Of a DNA stretch of 64,000 bases, positions 1-7,271 are shown one piece after another. The stretch is from an uncultured Clostridia bacterium (GTDB lineage Bacteria > Bacillota > Clostridia > Christensenellales > Borkfalkiaceae): NCBI GenBank assembly GCA_947087265.1, contig CAMUBY010000001.1, forward strand, positions 231,253 to 295,252. The letters are read 5' to 3'. The notes beneath the pieces are model-generated. The model was not told where the DNA came from and ran no database searches. It saw only the letters and a program-made list of their open reading frames with translations. The first letter of the stretch is position 1; the number at the start of each line of letters is the position of its first letter. Made by a program: the position numbers and the translations under genes.

Positions 1-1
1 C

Positions 2-856
2 CCTGCAAGCAGACAGGCTTCGGCAGTTACCGACCTTTTACGGCGCGAACTTGCGCGGCTCAACGTTGACGTGCACTGCAACACATTTGTCGATTCGCTC
101 ATTTATGAGAAAAACGGTTTTACGCTTTCGGGCTCGGGCGCACAAATGCGTGCGGACGCAGTTGTTTTTGCGGCAGGCGGTAAGGCGGCGGAGAACTTCG
201 GCACGGACGGAAGCGCGTTTGCGCTTATAAAGCCGTTCGGACATACCGTTACCGAACTCCGCCCCGCGCTCGTTGCGCTTCGCTGCGAACAAAACGGCGT
301 GCGCGGTTTGAAGGGTATCCGCGTGGACGGCTTGCTCCGCGTTCTGCGTTCGGGGAAGGAACTTTACCGTTGCAGGGGCGACGTGCTGTTCACCGATAAC
401 GGCGTATCGGGCGACGCGGTATTCCGCGCTTCGTCGTATGCGCGTGAGGGCGATACCCTGCTCGTCGATTTGCTTCCCGACGTTTCCGAAGAGCGGTTAA
501 AACAGGCGACGGCAAACGCGGACGGCGAGGATTGTCTGCTTTGCATCGTCAACAACGGACTCGGCCGCGTACTCTGGAAGCGTGCGGGAGGGAATAAAAA
601 CAGGGCGGTTGCGCTTGTCAAAGAATTTCCGCTCACCGTGACGGGCACGCTCGGATTTGACCGTGCGCAGGTCACGCGCGGCGGCATTCCGCTCAGCGAA
701 ACGGACGAAGCGCTCATGAGCAGAAAACGCGCGGGACTGTATTTCGCAGGCGAGGCGCTGAACGTGGACGGCGAATGCGGCGGTTACAATCTGCAATGGG
801 CGTTTACTTCGGCAAGTCGGGCTGCGGAGGGCATTTATGAAACTTACGCTGAATAA
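2..856 (+). CDS. NAD(P)/FAD-dependent oxidoreductase, HI0933/BaiN-like (5' truncated)
   Basis: The reading frame is open from the left window edge, so the N-terminal FAD-binding part is missing. The first visible residues (PASRQASAVTDLLRREL) match the family's P-x-S-x-x-A-S-x-V-x-x-x-L motif. A later VVFAAGGKA segment resembles the second FAD-contact motif, and the C terminus FAGEALNVDGECGGYNLQWA is the family's typical closing FAD-binding segment. The best-known relatives (BaiN, HI0933) are flavoproteins that act on small molecules, but most members have no assigned substrate. The stop lies 20 bp inside the next flavoprotein gene, so the two are probably co-translated. Family assignment is firm; substrate unknown. 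Confidence 0.85.
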   Translation, partial: PASRQASAVTDLLRRELARLNVDVHCNTFVDSLIYEKNGFTLSGSGAQMRADAVVFAAGGKAAENFGTDGSAFALIKPFGHTVTELRPALVALRCEQNGVRGLKGIRVDGLLRVLRSGKELYRCRGDVLFTDNGVSGDAVFRASSYAREGDTLLVDLLPDVSEERLKQATANADGEDCLLCIVNNGLGRVLWKRAGGNKNRAVALVKEFPLTVTGTLGFDRAQVTRGGIPLSETDEALMSRKRAGLYFAGEALNVDGECGGYNLQWAFTSASRAAEGIYETYAE

Positions 857-2354
857 CCTTTTACTGCGCCCCTATCAGAAAGAGAGCGCGCTCGTAAAAT
901 TGTGCGAAAAAAAACTGCACGCACCGTGCAGGTATTTCAAAATTCTCAAAAAATCGCTGGACGCGCGCGATAAGTCTGACATTCGCTGGGTGTATACGGT
1001 GGAGTGTTCCGACCGCGCCGTGCAAGTACCTTTGCCTGTTTACGAACAGATAACAAAACCTGCGCCCAAAGTCGTTATCGCAGGGGCGGGTCCTGCCGGC
1101 TTGTTCTGCGCTCTGCGGCTGATTGCGCACGGTATCAAGCCCGTGATTGTGGAACGCGGCAAGTGCGTGGAGGAGCGCGAGAAAGACGTCGCCGCGTTTA
1201 CGGCAGGCGGCAGGTTGAATGTTGAAAGCAATATTCAATTCGGCGAGGGCGGCGCAGGCACGTTCTCGGACGGCAAACTCAATACGCAGACGAACAGCCC
1301 TTTGAACCGCGAAGTGCTCGCAACGTTTATCCGCTTCGGCGCGCCTGAAGAAATCGGGTATCTCGGCAAGCCGCATATCGGAAGCGACAACCTCAAATCA
1401 ATCGTTGCGAATATGCGCAGGTATATCATCGGACACGGCGGCGAGGTGCGCTTTTCGGCAAAGCTAGACGGAATCGAAACAAAAAACGGCAAACTCTGCG
1501 CCGTAAAAATCAACGGCATCAGGGAGGAGGCGGACGAACTCGTGCTTGCCGTGGGACACAGCGCACGCGATACGTTTGAAATGCTGCTCGGCGCGGGTCT
1601 GCCCATTGAACAAAAAGAATTTGCTGTGGGGGTGAGAATCGAGCATTTGCAAACCGCAATCGGCAAAGCGCAGTACGGCTCGGGTTATGCGGCGCTTCCG
1701 CCTGCGGACTATAAACTTGTATCCCATGCGAGCGAGCGCGCCGTGTTTTCGTTTTGTATGTGTCCGGGCGGCGTCATCGTGCCCTCCGCAAGCGAAGAGG
1801 GCGGCGTGGTCGTGAACGGAATGAGCAATTTTCTGCGCGACGGCAGGAACGCTAATTCCGCGCTTGTCGTGCAGGTCAAGCGCGAAGATTTTGAAAGCGC
1901 GCACCCTTTGGCAGGCGTGTTCTATCAACGCAAATTAGAGCAGGCGGCGTTCCGTGCGGCAGGGAAAAATTATTCCGCGCCCGTTCAGCTCGTGGGCGAT
2001 TTTTTGACGGACAAAGAGAGTTATTATTTCGGAGAAGTGAAACCGACTTATGCGCCGAATACTGCGTTCGTGCCCATGCGCGCCGTCTTGCCCGAGGCAA
2101 TCGTTTCCGCACTCAAAGCCGCTGTTCCCGATATGAACGGCAAACTCGCGGGGTTCGGCGCATACGAGGCGGTGCTAACGGGGGTGGAGTCGCGCACGTC
2201 TTCGCCGATTCGCATTTTACGCGGCGAGAATATGCAGACGGGCATCGAGGGGATTTACCCTTGCGGCGAGGGCTGCGGCTACGCCGGAGGCATTACGAGC
2301 GCGGCGGCGGACGGCTTGAAAACCGCTATGTCGATTGTCGGAAAATATCTGTGA
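837..2354 (+). CDS. FAD-dependent dehydrogenase, COG2509 type
   Basis: 505 residues. The N-terminal ~75 residues form the small lead domain typical of this family. They are followed by a dinucleotide-binding motif (VVIAGAGPAGLFCALRL, about residues 79-95), an ERG loop, and a GGAGTFSDGKLNT segment characteristic of COG2509 flavoproteins. The C terminus ends with CGEGCGYAGGITSAAADGL, the usual final FAD contact. The length fits the family. Function is biochemically undefined; a soluble oxidoreductase is the safe statement. It starts inside the 3' end of the upstream flavoprotein gene and is followed by a strong terminator at 2461, so it ends this operon. Confidence 0.85.
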   Translation: MKLTLNNLLLRPYQKESALVKLCEKKLHAPCRYFKILKKSLDARDKSDIRWVYTVECSDRAVQVPLPVYEQITKPAPKVVIAGAGPAGLFCALRLIAHGIKPVIVERGKCVEEREKDVAAFTAGGRLNVESNIQFGEGGAGTFSDGKLNTQTNSPLNREVLATFIRFGAPEEIGYLGKPHIGSDNLKSIVANMRRYIIGHGGEVRFSAKLDGIETKNGKLCAVKINGIREEADELVLAVGHSARDTFEMLLGAGLPIEQKEFAVGVRIEHLQTAIGKAQYGSGYAALPPADYKLVSHASERAVFSFCMCPGGVIVPSASEEGGVVVNGMSNFLRDGRNANSALVVQVKREDFESAHPLAGVFYQRKLEQAAFRAAGKNYSAPVQLVGDFLTDKESYYFGEVKPTYAPNTAFVPMRAVLPEAIVSALKAAVPDMNGKLAGFGAYEAVLTGVESRTSSPIRILRGENMQTGIEGIYPCGEGCGYAGGITSAAADGLKTAMSIVGKYL

Positions 2355-2460
2355 TTTTGTTTTGTTTTAATCGGATTTTCACATAACGAACACCTTGCGG
2401 TAGTATGATACAGACAATCAAAGGATTTGTTCATTCACAATTTTTTCATATTCTCTTAAA

Positions 2461-2504
2461 AACGGACTGCCGCGCATTCATTTGCGCGGCAGTCCGTTTT
2501 TTGT
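2461..2504. terminator. Bidirectional Rho-independent terminator
   Basis: A perfect 16-bp inverted repeat (2461-2476 with 2483-2498, loop TTCATT) is flanked by A-rich and T-rich tracts. It sits between the converging flavoprotein and tmcAL genes and can serve both. Confidence 0.93.
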
Positions 2505-2516
2505 TATCTATACAGT

Positions 2517-3701
2517 TTATATAAACAGCGTATCGAATTCGTTGGTGTAAGCGCCGGAAAGCGCATTATATAAATCGTTCGCGTAAACGTCCCTTTCAAA
2601 GCAGTCGAGCGCGTCTTTTTTGAGTAAATTAAAATCGCTCTTTCTGATAATGGAAGGATATTTCCCTTGTGCGAGTTCTCCGAAGAGCGCTTCGGCGTCC
2701 GTCTTTTTTACGGCAAGCACGTTGTAGTAGAGGGAAGATTCTGCATACGAACGCACGTCTTTGAGTCTTACGCCGAGGAAGTTCTGCATAAGAATGCGTT
2801 TGAGCCGCGAAAGCGTGTAGCGTTTGGAAACGATTTTTTGCAGCACGGAATGGTACTCGGGATTGTACCGCGCCATACTTTTCAAACGGTTTTCAAGGCC
2901 TTCCGAACAGTCGGGGCAGGCGGCAACCTCGTCGGCGGGAGTGGAGGAAAGCGCACACATCGCGGCGGTTTCAAAGGGCAACTCCTTTGCGTTCTGCAAA
3001 TCTTCGAGTACCTGTTCGGGCACGTTGCGTTTGAGTGCTTTTCTCGCTTTCCGCGAATCTTCTTTCAGGCAGGCGCGGAGCGCGGTTGCCGAAGAAAAGT
3101 TTTTGAACAGCGAAGTATCCGCATATCCGCCTCCGACGCGCGGAATCGGCATGGGTTCGATTTGGAACTTTTCCGCCAGAATTGCGCGGCAGTACTCCGT
3201 ACCGAGCACGTTATTGGGCGCGGAAAGCAGGCTTTCGTCAATTTCGTCGTGAAATGCGAGCACCGCCGCATTGCGCGCGCGGATATAGCTCGTGCCGCCC
3301 TTCATGTTCTCTTTAAGTGCGGCTTTGAATTCCTTGCTCTCGTTCAGGGTTGCGTTTGCGGCAAGCAGGAAACTATCCTTATCGCCGTTTTCACAGCCGA
3401 ACGCGAGCGTGGTAACGGACGGAATTGAGCCTAAAATATGCACCGCACCGCGGGCAAACAGTTCGGCGGAAGAAACCGCGAACGCTGCGGGAAGTTCCAG
3501 AACGACGTCCGCGCCGCATTCCACGGCATGGCGCGCGCGTGTGTATTTTCCGAGCACCGCCGCTTCTCCGCGCTGTGTAAAGTTGCCGCTCATCAGACAC
3601 AGTATTTTATCGCAGCCGCTTTTGGCTCTGATTTCGCTGAGCTGGTAACGGTGTCCGTTATGGAAGGGATTGTATTCGCAAATAACCGCACAAATTTTCA
3701 C
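2517..3701 (-). CDS. tmcAL: tRNA(Met) cytidine acetate ligase TmcAL
   Basis: 394 residues, the normal length. The N terminus MKICAVICEYNPFHNGH carries the nucleotidyltransferase-superfamily motif (NPFHNGH, residues 11-17), followed by CLMSGNFTQRGEAAVL and ADVVLELP, all diagnostic of the TmcAL/YlbM family. The B. subtilis enzyme uses acetate and ATP to make N4-acetylcytidine at the wobble position of elongator tRNA-Met. It is transcribed alone, divergently from pta-ackA. Because TmcAL consumes acetate, having acetate-forming genes next door is suggestive but not proof of a functional link. Confidence 0.93.
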   Translation of the reverse strand: MKICAVICEYNPFHNGHRYQLSEIRAKSGCDKILCLMSGNFTQRGEAAVLGKYTRARHAVECGADVVLELPAAFAVSSAELFARGAVHILGSIPSVTTLAFGCENGDKDSFLLAANATLNESKEFKAALKENMKGGTSYIRARNAAVLAFHDEIDESLLSAPNNVLGTEYCRAILAEKFQIEPMPIPRVGGGYADTSLFKNFSSATALRACLKEDSRKARKALKRNVPEQVLEDLQNAKELPFETAAMCALSSTPADEVAACPDCSEGLENRLKSMARYNPEYHSVLQKIVSKRYTLSRLKRILMQNFLGVRLKDVRSYAESSLYYNVLAVKKTDAEALFGELAQGKYPSIIRKSDFNLLKKDALDCFERDVYANDLYNALSGAYTNEFDTLFI

Positions 3702-3718
3702 TTTTTTTCCTCTTGTTC

Positions 3719-3783
3719 TTTACAATTTAATCGGAAGGGTGTATAATATTTCGGTAAATATTTCCTCTAAAATTATTATACAC
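3719..3783 (+). promoter_or_regulatory. pta promoter with 9-bp inverted repeat
   Basis: TTTACA (3719-3724), 17-bp spacer, TATAAT (3742-3747). The -10 lies in an inverted repeat, GTGTATAAT (3739-3747) with ATTATACAC (3775-3783). The right arm reads TATAAT on the minus strand and could be a tmcAL -10, although its -35 is poor. Either back-to-back promoters or a repressor site would explain the symmetry. Confidence 0.6.
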
Positions 3784-3821
3784 AAAACAGAGGAAAAAAT
3801 AAAGGTTTTTGGAGAAATTAT

Positions 3822-4871
3822 ATGGCAGGGATTATCAGTAAAGTGAAAAAACTCGGGAGAAAACTCGTAGAGAGCGGAACGGTCGTCAGCGAAATCAAGG
3901 AACGTGCAAAAGCCAAACAGCGCACCATCGTGCTTTGCGAGGGCGAGGACAGACGCGTTGTGGAGGCGGCGGAGGAATGCGCGCAGGAAGGACTTGCAAA
4001 AATTATTCTGCTCGGCAATCCCGCGCAAATTCATGCCTCCAACCCCGATACCGATTTGACGGGCGTTGAAATTATCGACCCCGCGACTTCCCCCAAACTT
4101 GAAAGCTATGCGGCGCTGTTGTACGAGCTGAGAAAGGCGAAGGGCATGACGGAGGAACAGGCGAAAGAGCAGGCGAAGGACGCAACCTTTTTCGGCGCGC
4201 TCATGCTCAAAGCGGGCGACGCGGACGGACTTGTTTCGGGCGCGTGCCATTCCACGGCGAACACGTTGCGCCCCGGACTTCAAATCGTAAAGACCGCTCC
4301 CGGCGCGAGCGCGGTTTCCAGCTTCAACCTTATGGTTGCGCCGATTACGGGCAATCAGTATGTGGAAGACGGGTTGCTCGTTTTTGCAGACTGCGGACTC
4401 AACCCCACCTATACGGCGGAAGGGCTTGCCGACTGCGCCATTGCAACCGCGAAGAGCGCGAAGGAGATTGCGGGAATCGAGCCGAGAGTTGCGATGCTTT
4501 CCTTCTCCTCCAAGGGCAGTGCAAAGCACGACTATGTGTCGCTTGTACAGGATGCAACGCGCATTGCAAAAGAGAAAGCACCCGACCTTGCAATCGACGG
4601 TGAATTGCAGTTCGACGCGGCGCTCGTGCCCGAAGTCGCAAAAATGAAAGCACCCGACTCCAAAGTCGCAGGCAAGGCGAACGTGCTCATCTTTCCCGAT
4701 TTGCAATCGGGCAACATCGGCTATAAAATCGCGGAACGGCTCGGCGGCTTCCAGGCAATCGGACCTATCTGCCAGGGCTTTGCGAAACCGCTCAACGATT
4801 TGTCGCGCGGCTGTAAGGCGGCGGACATCGTCTGCGCGGTTGCAATCACCGCACTTCAAGTGCAGGACTGA
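3822..4871 (+). CDS. pta: Phosphate acetyltransferase
   Basis: 349 residues, the short single-domain PTA_PTB form. Recognisable family segments are TIVLCEGEDRRVVEAAEE near residue 40, DATFFGALMLKAGDADGLVSG near 120, and the C-terminal VLIFPDLQSGNIGYKIAERLGG with QGFAKPLNDLSRGC. It interconverts acetyl-CoA and acetyl phosphate in the cytoplasm. With acetate kinase 36 bp downstream it forms the acetate fermentation branch giving ATP by substrate-level phosphorylation. A GGAG ribosome site precedes the ATG. Assignment is very secure. Confidence 0.97.
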   Translation: MAGIISKVKKLGRKLVESGTVVSEIKERAKAKQRTIVLCEGEDRRVVEAAEECAQEGLAKIILLGNPAQIHASNPDTDLTGVEIIDPATSPKLESYAALLYELRKAKGMTEEQAKEQAKDATFFGALMLKAGDADGLVSGACHSTANTLRPGLQIVKTAPGASAVSSFNLMVAPITGNQYVEDGLLVFADCGLNPTYTAEGLADCAIATAKSAKEIAGIEPRVAMLSFSSKGSAKHDYVSLVQDATRIAKEKAPDLAIDGELQFDAALVPEVAKMKAPDSKVAGKANVLIFPDLQSGNIGYKIAERLGGFQAIGPICQGFAKPLNDLSRGCKAADIVCAVAITALQVQD

Positions 4872-4907
4872 GTCTAAAAAATTCCGCAGGAATCACAGGA
4901 GATTATT

Positions 4908-6107
4908 ATGAAAATACTCGTCATCAATGCGGGGAGTTCCTCGCTCAAATATCAACTTATCAATATGGAGACGGAATCGGTCATTGCCAAAGGCACTTGC
5001 GAGCGTATCGGCATTGCGGGCGGGAAACTCACGCATAAGGCAAACGGCAAAGAGTTCGTGGTAGAAAAGGAACTTCCCAACCACACCGAGGCAATTTCGC
5101 TGGTGCTCAAAGAACTTGTCGATAAAGAGGCGGGCGTCATTTCATCCATGGACGAAATCGACGCGGTGGGTCACCGCGTGGTCGCTTCGGGCGAGGCGTT
5201 CACAAAAACCACGCTTGTCACCGACGAGGCGATGCGTCTTATGGACGAAATCAAAGAACTTGCGCCTCTGCACAATCCTGCGGCGATTTTAGGCGTGAAC
5301 GCCTGCCGCGCGGTCATGCCCGATAAGAAAATGGCGCTCGTGTTCGATACGTCCTTTCACCAGACCATGCCCGACTACGCGAAGTTGTACGCGGTGGACT
5401 ACGAGGACTATCAGAAATACAAAGTGCGCAGATACGGCGCGCACGGCACGTCGCACAAGTTCGTAGCGGGCGCGGCGGCGGAGTACCTTAAAAAGAAACC
5501 CGAAGACCTCAAAATTATCACCTGCCATCTGGGCAACGGTTCTTCCATTTCTGCGGTGGACGGCGGCAAATGCATCGATACTTCCATGGGTTTTACGCCG
5601 CTTGCAGGCGTGCCGATGGGCACGCGCAGCGGCGATATCGACGTTGCGGCAATTGAATTTTTGTGCCGCAAAAAGGGCATGAGCATGGAAGAAGGGCTTA
5701 CCTATCTCAATAAAAAGAGCGGTATGCTCGGCATTTCGGGCGTGTCATCGGACTTCCGCGATTTGTGCAAGGCGGCGGACGAGGGCAACTACCGTGCAAA
5801 TCTTGCGCTCAAAATGTTTGCGTATGCCTGCAAGAAATATGTGGGCGCATACATGGTTGCGCTCGGCGGACTCGACGTCATCGTCTTTACGGCAGGCGTG
5901 GGCGAAAACACGCCCACCGTGCGTGCGGACGTGGTGAGCGGACTCGAAGGGTTCGGCATTAAGCTCGACGCGGAGAAAAACAACTTCAAGAACGACGGCT
6001 CGGTGCGCGAGATTTCGGCAAAAGATTCCAAAGTAAAAATTCTGGTGATTCCCACCAACGAAGAACTCGTCATTGCGCGCGAAACCGCCGCGCTTGTAGA
6101 AGGTTAA
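4908..6107 (+). CDS. ackA: Acetate kinase
   Basis: 399 residues, full length. The N-terminal VINAGSSSLKYQL is the phosphate-binding motif of the ASKHA fold. Further hallmarks are VFDTSFHQTMP, RRYGAHGTSHKFV, CHLGNGSSISAVDGGK and GVPMGTRSGDID. It converts acetyl phosphate and ADP to acetate and ATP, completing the Pta-AckA route. An AGGAG-type site lies upstream of the ATG. A strong hairpin terminator begins 9 bp after the stop, so pta-ackA is a two-gene operon. Confidence 0.98.
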   Translation: MKILVINAGSSSLKYQLINMETESVIAKGTCERIGIAGGKLTHKANGKEFVVEKELPNHTEAISLVLKELVDKEAGVISSMDEIDAVGHRVVASGEAFTKTTLVTDEAMRLMDEIKELAPLHNPAAILGVNACRAVMPDKKMALVFDTSFHQTMPDYAKLYAVDYEDYQKYKVRRYGAHGTSHKFVAGAAAEYLKKKPEDLKIITCHLGNGSSISAVDGGKCIDTSMGFTPLAGVPMGTRSGDIDVAAIEFLCRKKGMSMEEGLTYLNKKSGMLGISGVSSDFRDLCKAADEGNYRANLALKMFAYACKKYVGAYMVALGGLDVIVFTAGVGENTPTVRADVVSGLEGFGIKLDAEKNNFKNDGSVREISAKDSKVKILVIPTNEELVIARETAALVEG

Positions 6108-6115
6108 AGAAAAGC

Positions 6116-6150
6116 CGCTTTGCGCAATTCGCGCAAAGCGGTATTTTTCT
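6116..6150 (+). terminator. Rho-independent terminator after ackA
   Basis: An 11-bp perfect stem (6116-6126 with 6132-6142, loop AATTC) is followed by TATTTTTCTTT. Confidence 0.92.
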
Positions 6151-6183
6151 TTGAAAAATCTTTTTGTTGAGCATGAAAAAAGA

Positions 6184-6212
6184 TTGACAAACGTGCGGAA
6201 ATATTTTATACT
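6184..6212 (+). promoter_or_regulatory. yceD-rpmF promoter
   Basis: TTGACA (6184-6189), 17-bp spacer, TATACT (6207-6212). The expected start site is only about 5 nt before the yceD ATG at 6224, so the leader would be very short. Confidence 0.75.
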
Positions 6213-6223
6213 TTTTTAAGGTA

Positions 6224-6631
6224 ATGATTCCCAGAATAGACGTTCGCAGTTTAGCGGCGAAAAAAATGGATACGGGGGAACTCACCTTTGAGTTTGAGGC
6301 GGTCGATTTACTCGACATTCCGTTTACGGAATTTTCCGCTCCCGTACAAGTAACCGCCGAATACGAAATATTCGGGGATAACAAGGTAGAGGTGCAACTG
6401 CGCTTCACGTTTACCTTAAAGGGTGCCTGTTCGCGTTGTTTGAGCGCCGCAGAGCAGACTTTTACGGAAAACGCTGCGGGCGTGTTTGAACCGGGCACGG
6501 GCGACGGCGAAAGTTACGGTTATACGAACTTTATCGACCTGACCGAATTTGTGCGCGATTCGCTTGCATTTGCGCTGCCTGCCAAACTCCTGTGTGCGGA
6601 GTGCCAACGCTCCGAGGCGGAGAACGAATAA
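6224..6631 (+). CDS. YceD/DUF177 family protein
   Basis: 135 residues. It has the DUF177 pattern: a beta-rich N-terminal half, the signature CSRCLSAAEQTF in the middle, an acidic stretch with FIDLTEFVRDSLAFALP, and a closing LLCAECQ. The two CxxC pairs may bind metal. Members are almost always encoded directly before rpmF, as here (24 bp gap). Family proteins have been linked to 23S rRNA accumulation. The mRNA leader is predicted to be about 5 nt, with an AAGG touching the start codon rather than a normal ribosome site. Confidence 0.9.
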   Translation: MIPRIDVRSLAAKKMDTGELTFEFEAVDLLDIPFTEFSAPVQVTAEYEIFGDNKVEVQLRFTFTLKGACSRCLSAAEQTFTENAAGVFEPGTGDGESYGYTNFIDLTEFVRDSLAFALPAKLLCAECQRSEAENE

Positions 6632-6655
6632 TCGATAAAAAAGAGGTGTGAAACA

Positions 6656-6844
6656 ATGGCTGTACCTAAGGGAAAACAATCGAAGAGAAGAACGAACCAG
6701 CGGTTCGCAAACTACAAAGCCACGGCGCCTACGCTGGTGGAATGTCCCCATTGCCACGAAATGAAGGAGTCGCACAGAGTTTGCGGCAACTGCGGTTTCT
6801 ATGACGGCAAAGAAGTAGTCGCACAGAAAGAAGAAAAGAACTAA
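6656..6844 (+). CDS. rpmF: Ribosomal protein L32
   Basis: 62 residues. The basic N terminus MAVPKGKQSKRRTNQRFAN is characteristic of L32. The second half has two CxxC pairs (CPHC and CGNC), making this the zinc-binding C+ paralogue. It is a large-subunit ribosomal protein, co-transcribed with yceD in the conserved order. A GAGGTG ribosome site sits upstream, and a 12-bp stem terminator follows. Confidence 0.97.
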   Translation: MAVPKGKQSKRRTNQRFANYKATAPTLVECPHCHEMKESHRVCGNCGFYDGKEVVAQKEEKN

Positions 6845-6860
6845 TCAAACCCGACTTTGA

Positions 6861-6892
6861 AAAGCGGACGAATTTTTCGTCCGCTTTTTTTC
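6861..6892 (+). terminator. Rho-independent terminator after rpmF
   Basis: A 12-bp perfect stem (6861-6872 with 6876-6887, loop TTT) runs into a T-tract. Confidence 0.9.
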
Positions 6893-6903
6893 ATGCAAAA
6901 AAC

Positions 6904-6955
6904 TTGACAAACGGAAAAAAACGTTTTATAATCAATATACCCCATGGGGGTATAT
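6904..6955 (+). promoter_or_regulatory. Copper-responsive promoter with CsoR operator
   Basis: Consensus promoter TTGACA (6904-6909), 17-bp spacer, TATAAT (6927-6932). Directly at the expected start site lies a palindrome with arms ATATACCCC (6935-6943) and GGGGTATAT (6947-6955), matching known CsoR operators (TACCCC...GGGGTA). CsoR bound here would block transcription, and Cu(I) would release it. Confidence 0.9.
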
Positions 6956-6977
6956 TTTACAAGAAAGGGTTATAATA

Positions 6978-7271
6978 ATGGCGGATTGTTGCAATCATAA
7001 AAAGAAGGTGCGCTCCGAGGAGGAAAAGAGGGCGATTATTTCGCGTCTCAACCGCATTGCGGGGCAAGTGAACGGGATTCGTAAAATGGTGGAAGAGGAC
7101 AGATACTGCGACGACGTTCTCACCCAGCTTGCTTCGGTGGAGAAAGCGGTGAAATCGCTTGCAAGTTTAGTGTTAGACGCGCATTTGCACACTTGTTTAG
7201 TAGAGCATATTCAGGCAGGGGACACGGAGATAATCGACGAAGTGGCGGAAATGTTCAAGAGGTTTCTATGA
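6978..7271 (+). CDS. csoR: Copper-sensing transcriptional repressor CsoR
   Basis: 97 residues, all-helical DUF156 family. Cys44, His69 and Cys73 reproduce the spacing of the Cu(I) ligands C36/H61/C65 of M. tuberculosis CsoR (25 and 4 residues apart), which separates it from nickel, formaldehyde or persulfide sensors. An extra N-terminal CCNH (residues 4-7) could add metal contacts. It should bind the GC-rich palindrome at its own promoter and dissociate on Cu(I). Its stop overlaps the copA ATG (ATGA at 7268), so repressor and exporter are translationally coupled. Confidence 0.93.
   Translation: MADCCNHKKKVRSEEEKRAIISRLNRIAGQVNGIRKMVEEDRYCDDVLTQLASVEKAVKSLASLVLDAHLHTCLVEHIQAGDTEIIDEVAEMFKRFL

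Noticed and set aside
3720..4859. 379-residue minus-strand ORF opposite pta
   Set aside because: Arg/Cys/His-rich shadow of a certain gene, as is common in this GC-rich codon usage.
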